NCBI RefSeq assembly: GCF_027595985.1
Contig: NC_073302.1
Span: forward strand, 394,372,403 to 394,436,402
DNA length: 64,000 bases
Reading direction: 5' to 3'
DNA from: Sorex araneus
Lineage: Eukaryota; Chordata; Mammalia; Eulipotyphla; Soricidae
The notes beneath the pieces are model-generated. The model made no database searches, was not told where the DNA came from, and saw nothing but the letters and a program-made list of their open reading frames with translations. Positions 31,816 through 44,964 of the stretch are shown here, piece after piece; position 1 is the stretch's first letter; each line of letters opens with the position of its first letter. A program made the position numbers and the translations under genes.

Positions 31816-34800
31816 TCCAATTATATAAAATTTTTAGAAAATCTAACTAGTCATGTCAGAAGTCTAGGTAGCATTAATAAAGGAATTGACAGGAACATGG
31901 CCCGGGAGGTAGACTGAGGTGTTATTGATAGTCCATTTCTTTACCTACCTCTACATTCTACATACAAATACAACTTATTTGCTAACAAATAAGTTCTAAG
32001 TATATGTATTAAGAAGAATATTTGATTTATAGCTTTTATGTGGTTTCTTTGCCATAATATCTTTTAGGGAATCATGCAGATACATAAAAATTATGTTCAA
32101 TTATTGTTTCAAAAATTATTAATATCATAAAGTAGTTATTGATGTGGTTATGCTAAAATGTTTTTTAAGACTCTAAGAATTTTGTAGTCCTTTATATATA
32201 TAGACAGATATATATATACATATATATGAGATTTAAATATCCTGGCACTAATTCAGTATTGAATGATGAGTGTACTAGTTTATTTTGTTTAACAAAGATA
32301 AAGCAATTTCAGCATCATTTATGTTTTTTGCCCAGTAAAATTTTCTTCTAAAACTCATTCTTATACCATATTGGAAAGAATGTACATTTTCTACATCCCT
32401 ACACCTCTCCAATTTCCACACAAATTGAACTGGTCAAATGGCTGATCCCTCAAAAAGTAATCCCCTAGTTGGGAGTTAACACAGCTCCCAATTTCATACT
32501 GTGACTCAAAAGGCAATAATTAATCTAACTTTAGATTTTGTTACATAAATTGGAATTAAGGAACATTTAACAGGTTTCTCATCTCGAAAAGTAGCATCAC
32601 TTTAATTCTCATTCTTAATTCCCTAACTGACATCATAAAATGTAGTCTAAATTTGGTTTCATATACCATCTATAGTTTTGATTTATGTTTTCCATATCTG
32701 AGGCATTCCTTGAAAGGCTCCTTTTGAAGTTTCTTAATTCCAAATCTTCCTAATATTGGCAAATTCAAACCTTTAGTTTAAGGAAGTGAATTGGAACTAA
32801 AAATGATTATTGACATAAGCATCTACAAAATAGGCATATGGTATTTCAGCAAGATTCCGATGGTTCTTTAGGAATGATAGATAGACTGAAAGGCAAATGT
32901 TCCTAGGAGCTTCATGACTCTCTGACCTATAAAGAATAGTTCTGTGTGATAGGACTGAAAACTAAGATTCAGGTGACCTGACTTATTATAATGCAAGCAT
33001 TCTCTTTCTCACTCATCACTATGATATAAGTGAATTACTAGGCTTTCAGAGGGGGACTTTCTCTAGGTAGACTGAAGTGTCATGAATTACAACATTGCCT
33101 CTCATTTCCTCTGAGATATGAGACATCCTAGACAACAGAGTACATTCTTGTTCTTTCCACAATTCCAATAAATAAGCAAGACATCAAAAGGTCATAAAGA
33201 CCTGAACCTATAGTACTCAAACTCATTTAGAAATTTCTCAAAAGGAAGTTTGTAAGTGGGACCCACATTCCAAACTGTGGTTCACTTATTCCTCCATACA
33301 GAAACTTAAAGTCCTATTTCTTTTTCAAAGCTGGGCAACTGTAGCTGACCTTGGAGTGCATGATACTTTGAGTACAATGAGGCAGTTTCATTTTGCATCC
33401 AAGACCAGTGGAAAGAGCACATGTTACAGCCTGATAAGAAGTAATCTGTTGGCTGCGGTTCAGATGAATTTGAAGAGTATGATTTTCTTGGAAGAAAAAT
33501 GAATCCTTTTAACTCTTTTATCCTTCCAACACCACAGCACTAGCAATGATTTACAGCAGCATGTTGCCTAATTTTCCATCTGCATATTATTTGGAAAGGA
33601 CAGAGCTTATGGTAATGCAATGTGCAAATGAGCAAAACCAGAATATTTTGCTTTTCTTGCTGCCTATATAGCCAAGGTTTTCTTTTGTACAATACATAAA
33701 ATCTGCCTGGTATAAATGCTGGTTTACCATGTGTGTTTCAGTGTATTCTTATGAATCAGGATGCTGAAGAAACTTTTGATGTTTCTTAAGTAAAAAACTT
33801 GAGTGAAAGAAAGTGAATGGCATTTTATTAGTTACTATGTCAGAACAGTCAAAGACTTGTTACTTTTTTGGACAAGAGAATGGGTGAAATACTCTGCTTC
33901 TGTTAGTTTAATTTATAACTAGATAAGATAATGATTTTTTCATAGTGATTTTCAATCTCTCAAGGTCTTGGATGGATGAAGGTAAAACCAAGATTTTACA
34001 ATTATTAGTTCAATATCTTACTCGCCAATTAGTCTATCCTCCTTGGACCTCTTTTATATAGGAAAACATAACCTTAATTATGAAAAGATAATATTCCATT
34101 AGGAAGAAAAAAGTTACTAAAGTGGTAATAATTAAAGTAACAAGCATACATAAAGCATACATTAGACTGTTTCAGATTTTAAGTGAAATACTTTTCTCAA
34201 AATGTGAAAAACAATAACTCAATACTCCATTTATCCTTTCGATTAAGCTAACACCACCAATGAAAAGAAAATAGTCATCAGCACACAATATGCCACCCAA
34301 AAATAGCGAGCATTTCAATTGAGATTCAGTCAATAAAGTGACAATTTACCCACCAAAGAAACTATGCTAAGTGATGAGAAAAGAAGATGAATTCATGTCT
34401 TTCACTTTGTGTATGATTAGAATAAAACAATCCGTGGTTTGGATAATAATCAGCGCAATGCATCTATAAAAGTCATTTCAAAAGTTCCTTATACATGATT
34501 TTTCTCTTAACATATCTGAGTAAGATTGCTAAGTCATATAGGAAAAGGTAAACTGAACATTACACAGAAAACCAAATTCCCTGAACTAAGAACGAATCTG
34601 GTAATCTCACTTTACTGTGCTTCCTTAATAAGCATCAGATTTCAAGATTATTTTAATTTTAGCTCTAGGTACAGATTTTTATAATCAGACCAATCATATT
34701 CCAAATGTTCTGCTACCCAACTGAAGATTTCACTTATGAGAGGATCCTGCTGGCCTCTGTAAATGTGATATAACACAGCCTCTCTTCTGCAGTCTTAAGT

Positions 34801-35399
34801 AACTGGAGTGCACTGTTGTGTGTATGTACTTACTAGATGGTCTAAATTTGTTTGCAGTACCTAAGCAAGAGATCTAATTACTATATTGAAGCTAATTTTT
34901 TGGCATAGACTTCAATTATTGTTCCTTATTTGAGGAAAGGTGATTTTGACTTGAAATGTAACTGGAGATTACAAAGCTTTGGTGTTAATGCTTTTAGCAG
35001 AAAATTTGGCAGTTTAGTGATTCTTCATGTGCTTAGATACTGCCGATTTTTTTTTCCTAAAAAGGAGCCAGTAGACTTTTCCCCACTCTAAAATCTAGGT
35101 AGTCCTGCAATTCTGTGAAATCAATCTAAACTTACTGGCCACATTATAAAAACAAAAGACAATAACACTCCCTAGAGCCAACTTTCTATTCCAGGTTTTA
35201 TCCTTTCACAGAATGCCAAGCAATTGGGAAACATGGAGATCTCCAAGAAATATTCTGGATCCAAGACTGTGAGAAGGAATATAACCAAAGATCTAGAGAT
35301 CTCTGGGAGTTGCAGGGATCTATGAGTCCTAGTTAATCTGCTCGATGTGTTCATGTATATAAGGTTCTTTCTGCACTTGGCTTTAGCATTTACAGCTTT
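31816..35399. other. Repeat-poor stretch, possible conserved noncoding DNA
   Basis: About 3.6 kb with no recognised SINE or L1. 33,500-33,760 is less AT-rich and compositionally balanced, with CTGCATATTATTTGG and GCAATGTGCAAATGAG (POU/homeodomain-like words). Small features: a (TA)n run at 32,197-32,227 and a 10-bp inverted repeat at 31,972-31,981/31,986-31,995. Confidence 0.45.
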
Positions 35400-35930
35400 C
35401 TTTTATTTTATAAATTCTGTATGTTTAACATGGAACAACTGATATGAAAAGTGGAAGCCTTGGTTTCCCCTTGCCAACTGCTCTGAGTGGTCCCATTGCG
35501 TTTTTTTGCTAGCCCATCCTACACTTTTTACTTCCTGCAAATCCATAAGCTTTTCTGATAAATAGGAAGTTAACAGTTGTCCATCATAAAATTCTGCCCC
35601 ACAGCTTAGGCTCACAGAGAGACTCAGATAATGAGCAATACCTGAGGCAGATGGCCAGAAAGACTCAAACAAGCCAGACCACCCCGTAGATTCCCTGCAC
35701 TCTCTGGAATACTTGTTGACTGATAAGAAATGTAAGGACCCTTTATAAAGGCTTAGACAAAACTTTTGCTTTTAACTTAGTCCTATACTAAGTTCCTTCC
35801 CACAAGCGGAGTTCCTTTTCCCTTCTCTTCTTTTTTCCCAATAAATTTTCTACTTTCTAATTCTGAGTGTGAGCATTTTTATTACTCAATATTTTAATTC
35901 TTGAAAATATTGAAGAACCTGGGAATCACA
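35400..35930 (+). mobile_element. Candidate solo LTR
   Basis: An LTR-like arrangement: TATA-type CCTTTATAAAGG at 35,740-35,751, a pyrimidine-rich stretch, the poly(A) signal AATAAA at 35,840-35,845, then a T-rich, GTGTGAGC-containing downstream part. No gag-pol sequence is near. I could not find matching TSDs, so both ends are guesses. An alternative is a chance arrangement in unique DNA. Confidence 0.45.
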
Positions 35931-35940
35931 AACACAGAGA

Positions 35941-36116
35941 CCTGCTGTCTGTTTGTGGGTGCCAGTAATGCCTCTGTTTGTCCCTCTTGTGTGCTAGTGT
36001 AGCCTGATGGCGTATTGGGGTGCTCTTTCAGGATCAGGGCAATGAGGACCATTGTTGCTGCTGTTTTTGGCATATAGAGTATGTCACAGGTAGCTTGCCA
36101 GTATCTGCCGTGAAGC
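35941..36116 (-). mobile_element. Chimeric RTE/SINE-B-type element
   Basis: Read in +, it begins with RTE 3' sequence extending further into the ORF than SINE-B does (GGGTGCCAGTAATGCCTCTG, TGTGCTAGTGTAGCCTGATG). It then switches to the C-element 3' module (TCTTTCAGGATCAGGGCAAT, TGTTTTTGGCATATAGAGTA, AGGTAGCTTGCCAG). No tRNA head is seen. Confidence 0.78.
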
Positions 36117-36539
36117 ATGAATTCATGCAGACAATGTACTACTTATAGGGACTTAATAGGACTCTATTTTCTGGATCCTAGGATGTCATCTAAGCCCTCC
36201 TCTACTCATGAGTCATATGTGATTAGCCTTTTAGTATTTATGATTAGTTGGAGGTTGCAGTAAAATTCCCAGAAATACTTCTTATTCCTGCAAACTTCAT
36301 CAGTATCTAGTAAGGTCCATTGTGAATAAAAATCCAACAACGGAGGAATACTAGATTTCATCTCAGAATTCCCAGGAATCACAAATATCTTGGTATACTA
36401 TAATATTGCGGCCCCATTGCACCATTCCTTTTTACTTTGGAAACTTACAGTGTACCAGGATGTCATATCTCAATTAAGTTAATTAAAAGAAAACCTTATT
36501 TTCCAAAGATAAAAAATGATCATAGCCATACCAGACTTT

Positions 36540-37112
36540 TTCATTGGGGGGGGGTGAGTTCCCCTCCCTGCCCCAAGAGACCCAGCCCCGGCAGCCGAAA
36601 TCCTCCAGAACTCAACTTCCACCATGCTCATGGTTGCTCTTCACTCGCTTGGTGAACCTATTTCTGCAGCCGCTCAAAAACTCATACCTTGCACACTAAT
36701 ATTCCAAGAGTAGCACACCACATTTGATGGGCTTTGAAGTAGAATGCAACCAATCCTAGAGGGAAATATATTTTTACAGATATATATATAAATATATGTA
36801 AAACACAAGGTTCAATCTTTAACAACATATTAGTAATCTCTTATAGGAGGTCTTTATGGCCACCGGGTATAATATAGAAATCTTCAATTTCCTCTAAGGA
36901 AAATTTTTTGAATCATTTTCAGTAGTTTATTCATAACAAACAATATAAAATTAATTTTTTCGGTTCTGCTTTGGGACAAGAGTTGGGGTTTGGGATGGCG
37001 ACATTCGAAATATGCTGGTGGGAAGGTGTAATGATAGAGAGATTGGTTCTTGAATACTAAATGCAATCAAATATTATGCACTACTTTATAAAAATAAAAT
37101 AAAAAATAAAAA
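36540..37112 (+). mobile_element. D element (shared body, poly(A) end)
   Basis: The 5' part (CCCTCCCTGCCCCAAGAGAC, GGCAGCCGAAATCCTCCAGA, ACCATGCTCATGGTTGCTC) matches the body of the C and D elements at 46,800-48,590. The 3' part (AAGAGTAGCACACCACATTT ... GCTGGTGGGAAGGTGTAATG) matches 48,340-48,590 and ends in an A-rich tail. No coding capacity is seen. Confidence 0.75.
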
Positions 37113-40100
37113 ATGCAATTATCCATTTAAGTATCTTTCTTGTCTCAATAAAGTAGAAAGTTTACCAGGGGTGGGGGTTGGGGGTGAAGAAGACGGAGGG
37201 TTTCTTTTTAAGACACTGGTTGATGTTAATATGCTGAATCAGCTCTGATAATGTATGAAAACAAATCAGTAGAAAGAAAATAAAAGGGTCATATTAAACT
37301 AGACATTAGGACAAAGATAAAAGTTAAAGAACAGAAGCACTCTGATGAAAAAACCAGACTGGATCTATAACAGGTCAACTAACAAAGACACTATTCAGAA
37401 GGAAATATTAATACTTGAATAAGTATTAGCAATTATATTGCTATATTCTAAGCATATATACTTAACTGTCAACAGAACAGGGGCTTATTTTTGACACGAA
37501 ATACTTATTCTAACATAAATCTATAGTATGCATATGTAATGCACATATGCAAAAATACATGTTTTTGTTACTTGAGCACATTGACTTTTTTAAAGTGTCT
37601 CCAAGCTGATTGGGAATTTGATTTCAACTCCTGGGAATAGATAAAATAATCTCAAACAACCACAAGTATCCCACTAGGTGTATAATACATTACACGTGCA
37701 TACACATACATTCCTATTAATACAGCAAATCATTGACCAAATTTCTCTCTATATATAGATTTTTCTTTTAAGTATCAAATTTAATTTACATGTGACCACA
37801 TCAGATTCCAAAACACATTTTTATTTTAAGTTAGATTTTGACTTTCAGAGGTTTTCCTGTAACAAGTATGTACATATGCAATACATTTCAAAGGACAGAC
37901 TTGATTTTTAAGGTAAAATCAAAATCTTGAATGCTGTGTTCTACTATATTTTTTAAGTTGCTTAAAATTCATAATGCATGTTATAAAACCCAAACCACAC
38001 GTTAGCTTACCAAGGAAGAACCAAATGGTCAAAACAATAATAAATGTACTTACCATCTCAGTATCTACTTGATGTTCAGAGAAGATAACATGGACATAAA
38101 ATGATTTGATTCTGCTATGTCATAATTAAAAACATTCCAGCAATCATTTATAAAAGTTTGTGGTAATGTGAGATGTCTAGCTCTCCAAACTATCAGAATT
38201 CAGACTTGGCATTGTTTTAGTCACCAAAAGTCTATGCTAGATTACTCTTGCATACTCTGAACTGAGTAACAGCAATGATAGAAGCCAGTTTCCATATTAG
38301 TATTAATTGTCCATTTGCTTGGGATGTAAAATAGATTGTACAAAATGTGATGTTACAAAGAGAAAATTAGATATTTATAATGAAAAGATTTTTCTCTTTT
38401 GCTCATCTCATGTGCACACACACAAAGATTGTCACACATACACAAAGAAGGCCTTTTGCCAAAACAGTCTACAACAATGTTCTTAATTAAAACAAGGTAC
38501 TTTTACTATTTGATGTATAAATTGTACCTTTTACAAGGTCTATCAAAAAAAAGAGAATGTATATTGAATATCAAAGTGGATTTTCTTTTCTTAAGTTTAG
38601 ACCGTATTTCTACAGTGTATTTTGGCATCGCAGAAAGTGTGGAATGTGTGTGATTGATTCTTTGATATCCTGGATCTGTATATAATTTACAGTTACTAGC
38701 ATTGTTGACACAGCACAAAATGATGTTAAAATATTACCAAAATAATATTTTTGGGACAGGGTTGATTTTATTTGGTCTCTGGCTCACTAATTTTTAAAAC
38801 AGTTTAATTATCTTATCTTAATCTAAATTTAAGCTACTTAAATCTTGAGTTACACTTCTTTAGTTTCAGATTGTTTTGCTCTACTTTTTCAGAAGTAGTG
38901 TTTCTAGAATGAGTCACTGCTACTGTAAGTCAGGTTTCTAATGGGAAGTTTTATTTATATAGTTGCATATAAGCTAACATTTTATAATATAATTCCAACT
39001 CAGTTCTTGTGTTACTATTCTATGTTATGAAACAATAAATTATTAAGAGAGAATTTGGAGGTAAATTATCTTCTTAGCATTGTCTTAAGGAGACAGTCTC
39101 TTCTGTCACCAAGTATACCTCTATACTCAGTGCCCACACAGAGGTCGAATATTTTTAATAAAAAACTTTTATTCAATGAAGTACAATAATTTTATTATGA
39201 AACTTGAATTTATTAATATCAACAACTGATAATTAAATCAAATGAAACATTTTCAGTTGTTTTCTATGTAGAGGTCGAGAACTTAAGTCAAGAGAAAGTC
39301 AGTTACAACAGAAATTCAGTAAATCATTAGAAGGAGATGGTCTAAGGGAGTATTTCTCAAGCTTTATTCTGATTTTTCAGTGGATAAAGGTGTTTGTGGT
39401 AAATTTATGCCAAACAGTTGGTATCTCAGTATTATGATCCTATCTACACAATACTGGAAGTAAAACTAAGAAATTATAGGGCATAAATAAAAATTTAAGT
39501 TAGAGTTACTTGCAGGTGCCACATTAATAACCTCTCACAACCTTGCTGATAGCAGTGTTCCTGGCTACTGGATCTCATGTCCACAATGACAGATTCTGAG
39601 GGTTAATCTCTAAGAGTGCTAATTTGTAGCAGACAAGCAGACTTTCTCCCTAGAAGTCTACATAGTTTCTGACAGTCTTGTGTAACAAGCAGTAAGCACA
39701 CCATCCCCATACAGACAGAAAACAGAAAGATTTCCCAAAGCTTAAGTTAGCAGAAGGACTCTGTTTCCTGTCATGTTACCTGGCTGGTCCACAAGTCAGA
39801 TTCTAGTGCATGGCAGCTGAGCTCATAGCTCTACTACCAGCATCAAACAAGAGCTGAGCTTTCTTTCAAACACACACTGACCCAGGTTCCTCACTCACCA
39901 CCTAAGTTAGCATGACAGAGGCAAATGTGTGAGGTCCAGACATTGACAAACTTGAGTCCCTTAGTCACTGTCCAGACCTGTTTGACTTCAATCTGAAATG
40001 TCTGATTACTTCCCAGACAAGTGGGTTAACTCCTAGGGTGGGGGAATGGCTTTGGAGTAGGGGGACCAAAACAAAACAATCTCCTAGGAGTATTATTCTT

Positions 40101-42334
40101 TGCCTTTGATTCTTCTCCCTCATAGGGGAAACACTTTTCCTTTTTTTTTCAACTCCCGAGCAAATGTTTCTTTGAAGAACCATTTAATTATTTCCTAACA
40201 GTAGTATTTTCTTGATAACACAGATCAACTTTTTCTTTTCTTCTTATGTAGGCTCAATGTATTAGATGACACAAGTGTGCACTTGCACTGATAACAATGA
40301 ATAAAAGGGAGGGTTACTGTAATATCAAACATGTTACTCTATATGAAAATTCTAAAGGAATTATCTCAACACTTACTGTGTACATAAAAAGATCTTACTT
40401 ACATAAAAGCAAATTATTTATAGATAAACCTCAGTGGTGAATCTAAAATATAAACATTAGAACTAAACTTAGTTCAGACTGACTCCAGAAATGAATTCTG
40501 ACTCTCATGAAATTCTAGTTATATGCACACAATTTTCTTTATTTGCTTTTAGAATTTTCTGGCAATATTTTGTCTTTGTGGCATTTTTTGGTCTTTCACA
40601 TGGCAAAAAAAACTTATTCCAGTTTTTCCCATTAAACCAATACAGGATTTCCAATAAGATCACTGGACTCTAAAATTTCTAATTCAACCCCAGAATTTCC
40701 AAATCTAATTTGAGATTAAGACAAACTTGAGAAACCCCAGAAAAGCCTCCAGTTAAATTCTATATTTTGGCATACTTTATGTACCTCACAACTTCATGTG
40801 ATGGTCATAATTTTAGGCTAAACACGAAAAAATATTCAAATATATTTGTTTGATCGAATTGATATATTCTGATTTTATACTCATATTCATGTAGTATAAA
40901 TGAGATATACAGCATCTATGTCTAAAATTAGTTATAATGTAGGAATTTTTCATCATGATAGGGTCATTGGTTAAACAAATTAAAACTTGCTCAAATGGTT
41001 AGGTTTTCCTGCCTCACTGTTATTAAATAAATCTGGAGTTTTACTTGCGTCATATTGGTTTGTGGGAAATGGCTTCATGGAATAAATGTTTAGTAGATTG
41101 GTTTTTCAAAGCACATTGTCAATATTTTCAAACCATGGGTCTGAAACTTTATTCTGTTTACTGTATTATTTTCACTTTCTAAATGTTATCATAACTATAG
41201 AACATCATAAAAATAACCAATGTCTTCTTCTAAGGCATCATTACTAAAATTCAAATTTATAGTCAAAATGTTACAAAACAATAATAGAATTATATCCATA
41301 TTTAATTAAATTTATTTCACCAACCAGGAATATGTGCCTCTTTCTGTAATTTCTCATGAACTTTCAAGGTTAATATTGCAGTCTTGGCTCTGACTAGATT
41401 TGTTTAAAATTTTGTCAAAGTAAAATCATTTTTAAATAGCTCTTATGATTTGAAAAATATTGGAGAACAGATATTAGAGTGGCAAGTAAAAGAATTCCAT
41501 TTAAACTTTTATTAAAATGTGTTAAGTAACCTAATAATATGTCTTAGATAATTATGTGTAGTGGATTTTCTACATTTTCTGATATTTCATACCCTCCTAT
41601 AGATTAAGTTATTTGGGCATTAAAAAATATTCAAAGATTCCCTTGTCTCTAGGTTTCTGGAAAAAGACTTGTTTCTATTGCATAGAAGTGTCAAGTTCAG
41701 GGAAAGAGATTTTTAAAAGAAAAAATGGAACCTCAACATCCTGTTAGTAAGAAATGAGTATGAAGTATGAAGTGGAATTGTTTTTGTATCATTTCAGCTA
41801 TTTCCAAACATCTGGATATTAAAAGATAGATGCATTTGCATTTGCAATAAAGATGAAAATATATTGATTTTTAATTGAACCACCTAAATTCTACAAAGTA
41901 GTTATGTGCTATCTGTGTCTTAAATTTCCACTGGTGCCATTATCTGCTCAGTAACATATCTCTATTGATTGAGATCATTCAAAGAGTCATAGGCCTTCAC
42001 TACTCCATTGATATTCATGCATACTTAATTCCTTTAAAACTAATGATAACCACATGCAATGTCAGGACAGTGTTAGAGGATCATGGGTACTTTGGGGATG
42101 CTGGTATGCAGAGAATCTGTATCAACACTATAAATCTTAACTCTTTTATAATAACATTGCATAAATTATAATTTAAAAAATAGAAATAAATAAGGATAAC
42201 CATTTGAAGAATGGTCTAGATTAAATTCTCTCTCAATTACTACACTTTGATATAGTAACTATGCAGGGATTTTAACAAAATAAAATGTCTTTAATTTAAA
42301 CAAAATCTTTCATATAAAGAACAGAATTTGCCTG
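37113..42334. other. Longest repeat-poor stretch in the window
   Basis: More than 5 kb with no recognised young repeat. Open frames are short and unconvincing. 39,520-40,160 is less AT-rich than the rest. Ancient repeats may be present but too diverged to read by eye. Confidence 0.5.
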
Positions 42335-42490
42335 GTAATAGGGTGGGTATAGTTGTGGGTGGGAGGGCTTGGGACCCTGGTGGAAGGAAGTATGCATTCT
42401 GGTCTTGAGTATGGTGTTGAAATGATGTAAATATGAAAGTACAATTAACATTATCATAAATCATAGTAATTAATAAAAATCGTAAAAAAG
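42335..42490 (+). mobile_element. L1/D-type 3' end, old
   Basis: GGGTGGGTATAGTTGTGGGT, GGGACCCTGGTGGAAGGAAG, ATGCATTCTGGTCTTGAG and a late AATTAATAAAAATCG end follow the 3' UTR pattern of G-rich tract, GTG-rich segment and AATAAA. Confidence 0.55.
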
Positions 42491-43222
42491 GAATAATTTT
42501 TTTTAAATGAGTTCAGATAATTTATTGTAGTGTTATTATCTATGCATTCATCTTACAGTGTTACTGTACCACACCAACATGATATATTTCTCTTTACTTC
42601 AGCTGAGTTATTCTAGCTTCGTTACATTCTGAAAAGCAACCTCATTTTGTTCTTAACATAAGAATTCCCTGATTTTGAGAAATCTAATTCTGCTGCCTTT
42701 TGTTGTATTGATTGTAAAATAATTTCCAAAGATGCTCATTAATCTTCAAGAAATTGATTTTCTCTAGGTTTTTAATGTACTTTCAAGTACTTACTTCCTG
42801 AATAAAAACAAAAGCTTCCACTAATTTATTCATAAATAATTTATCAATGACTTTCTTGGGATTGAATTTAGAATCTATAACAATTATTGCTCTTTGAATT
42901 ACACATTTAAAATGTTTATTCAGCACAAAGAAAGCATTAAGCAGTTGTTAGGTATTATTGATTGAGCATCTCAATACAAAATAACATGCCCATGTTTATG
43001 TCCAATATCATGTTCCATGAATGACAAAATATGTCTGAGAAACTGGGTATATTTTTACTTTGGAAATAAAAAAAAATGTAAAAAGTCTATGAATAAATAA
43101 TTCGTACAAATTTTCCTTAACTGAAAAGGTGGCATATCTCTAATTTTATGCTGTGCACTCAACTAAACTAATTAATATTGACATTAGATTAATTACACCT
43201 ATATATACATTGTTTAAATTGA
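42491..43222. other. Unique AT-rich DNA
   Basis: Nothing recognised. Confidence 0.5.
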
Positions 43223-43236
43223 AAAGTGGGTATTTG

Positions 43237-43353
43237 ATATTGTTTTATGGTGGGGTCACACCTCACAATACTTAGTGCTTACCATTGTACCAGGGATTGA
43301 ATATGGGATCAATTACGTGAGCACCCAACAGCTGTATCATTTCTCTAGCTTTG
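43237..43353 (-). mobile_element. Shortened SOR-type SINE with 14-bp TSD
   Basis: GGGGTCACACCTCACAATAC, CCAGGGATTGAATATGGGAT and ATCATTTCTCTAGCT. The central body is partly deleted. The TSD AAAGTGGGTATTTG is at 43223-43236 and 43354-43367. Confidence 0.87.
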
Positions 43354-43392
43354 AAAGTGGGTATTTGGTGTTCTTAAAAGTGCTTCCCTTGA

Positions 43393-43577
43393 GAGACCAG
43401 AGCAATAGTAAAGTTGGCAGGGTGCTTGCCTTGCATGCTACAATCCGGGTTTAATGCCCCCCTCTTGGCACATACGGTGACCAGAGACTCACCAGGAGTG
43501 ACCTCTGAGTGTAGAGCCAGGAATAGGTCTATGCAAAACCAGGTATGACCCCAAAACAAAAATAAAAGTAAAATAGT
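43393..43577 (+). mobile_element. SOR SINE, plus strand
   Basis: GACCAGAGCAATAGTAAAG, GGGTGCTTGCCTTGCATGC, CCGGGTTTAATGCC and GGTATGACCCC, then CAAAAATAAAAG. The likely TSD TTCCCTTGA is at 43384-43392 and 43578-43586. Confidence 0.87.
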
Positions 43578-43586
43578 TTCCCTTGA

Positions 43587-44850
43587 AAGTTATTGCCATA
43601 CACATTAGATTCTTTAATTTTTTAATTTTAATATAATTTAATAACCACACTTAAAAAACAGAAGTATGTTCTAGTGTGAGTACTTATTTTATAAATATGG
43701 AAATTTTGCATAGTTTTGAACTAAAAAGAAGATTTTATGCTTTTCTATTATTACCACAAATGTTTAGAAATTTGCTGAGAGAAATAAAAGATTTCAAAAT
43801 CAAAGGTCATTATTAGAACGGAGTGTACCTCTCACTCCTAGGAAAAGAAAGGGGTTGTGTGCCTTGAGGAGAATTTTATTGACTTTTTAAGTCAGGGTTG
43901 GACAGAAACCAACCCAAGAACATCTGGCTTTAATGAGGAAACCCAAGAAAATAAGTTACAGAGTTAGGTGTTATATGGTCCTGAGCTCAATCTCTGTCTT
44001 TCTAATTGGCAGGATCTAGAGCAACATGTGTGCATATTGAGATTCATAGATACATCTGCTGCCCTCTCTTCTTATTTGAGAACTATTAACCTTTTTCATT
44101 AAGTATACAATGGTAATTTTTTTTACATTTATAAACAGGATTTGGAGCAGAACTAGTCAAATTGCGTTTTGTATTGAAATCTAAATAAATAAAATTTATT
44201 TTAAAGGCAGCATAGTCAATTTTTATTAAATCAATTACTTTGATATAAATCAACAGATTTAGCTCAATAACACTTTCAACTTTAACTTTTAAATAAAGAA
44301 GCAAATATTTTTATCACTATTAAATATCAAACACACTAAGTACTAGTGTTTATGAATACCTTTGGAAAATATTTTAGAATAATATTATGGAAAAATTTTT
44401 CTTTTATCCACCAGAGCAATAATGAATAACCAATGGTGAGATTCAATTATTTTATATGATTTAGGGTAGGAAATAAAACAAATTATACTTTATAGTCTGT
44501 GATACTTTATGGAAAATAAGTTAATAGAAAATCCTAAGTAAATTTTATTCAACCTTCTCTACTAAAACAACTGTAGATATGATATATCTAATAACGAGTA
44601 TCTGAAAAGTGGCCATAAGAAGAATAAACCCACCTTTTGCCCTATTTATTTTACTTCCTTCAAGTCTTTAAATTTTTATGGTGCATTAATTGTAAGTAAA
44701 CTATTTAGGAAATGTGGCAGACACTGCTTATAGCCCAACAATAGTCATCTCTTGTATCTTTATTAATTAAAAACAGATTTTTGTTCTAGAGAGAACTGAG
44801 CTAAGTAAACATCATTGTCTTCTTTAGCCTTTGCTATTAGAGGTCAGAAA
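43587..44850. other. Unique AT-rich DNA
   Basis: No gene or young repeat recognised. Confidence 0.5.
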
Positions 44851-44864
44851 AATGAAAAAAAATC

Positions 44865-44950
44865 GAGGGAAGCATAAGCACAAAAGTGTATAAATATGTA
44901 ACTGTACCCTCACGGTGGTTCACTAATTAAAAATAAATAAATTTAAAAAA
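44865..44950 (+). mobile_element. Very short L1 3' end (about 85 bp)
   Basis: TGTAACTGTACCCTCACGGT followed by GGTTCACTAATTAAAAATAA is the extreme 3' end of the L1 type at 19,470-19,922. Near-identical AATGAAAAAA(A)ATC sequences at 44851-44864 and 44951-44963 look like a TSD. Confidence 0.78.
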
Positions 44951-44964
44951 AATGAAAAAAATCA

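Noticed and set aside
39340-39480. Possible MER5-type DNA transposon remnant (GTATTTCTCAAGCTTTATTC)
   Set aside because: Only one short word resembles the family. Too weak to annotate by eye.
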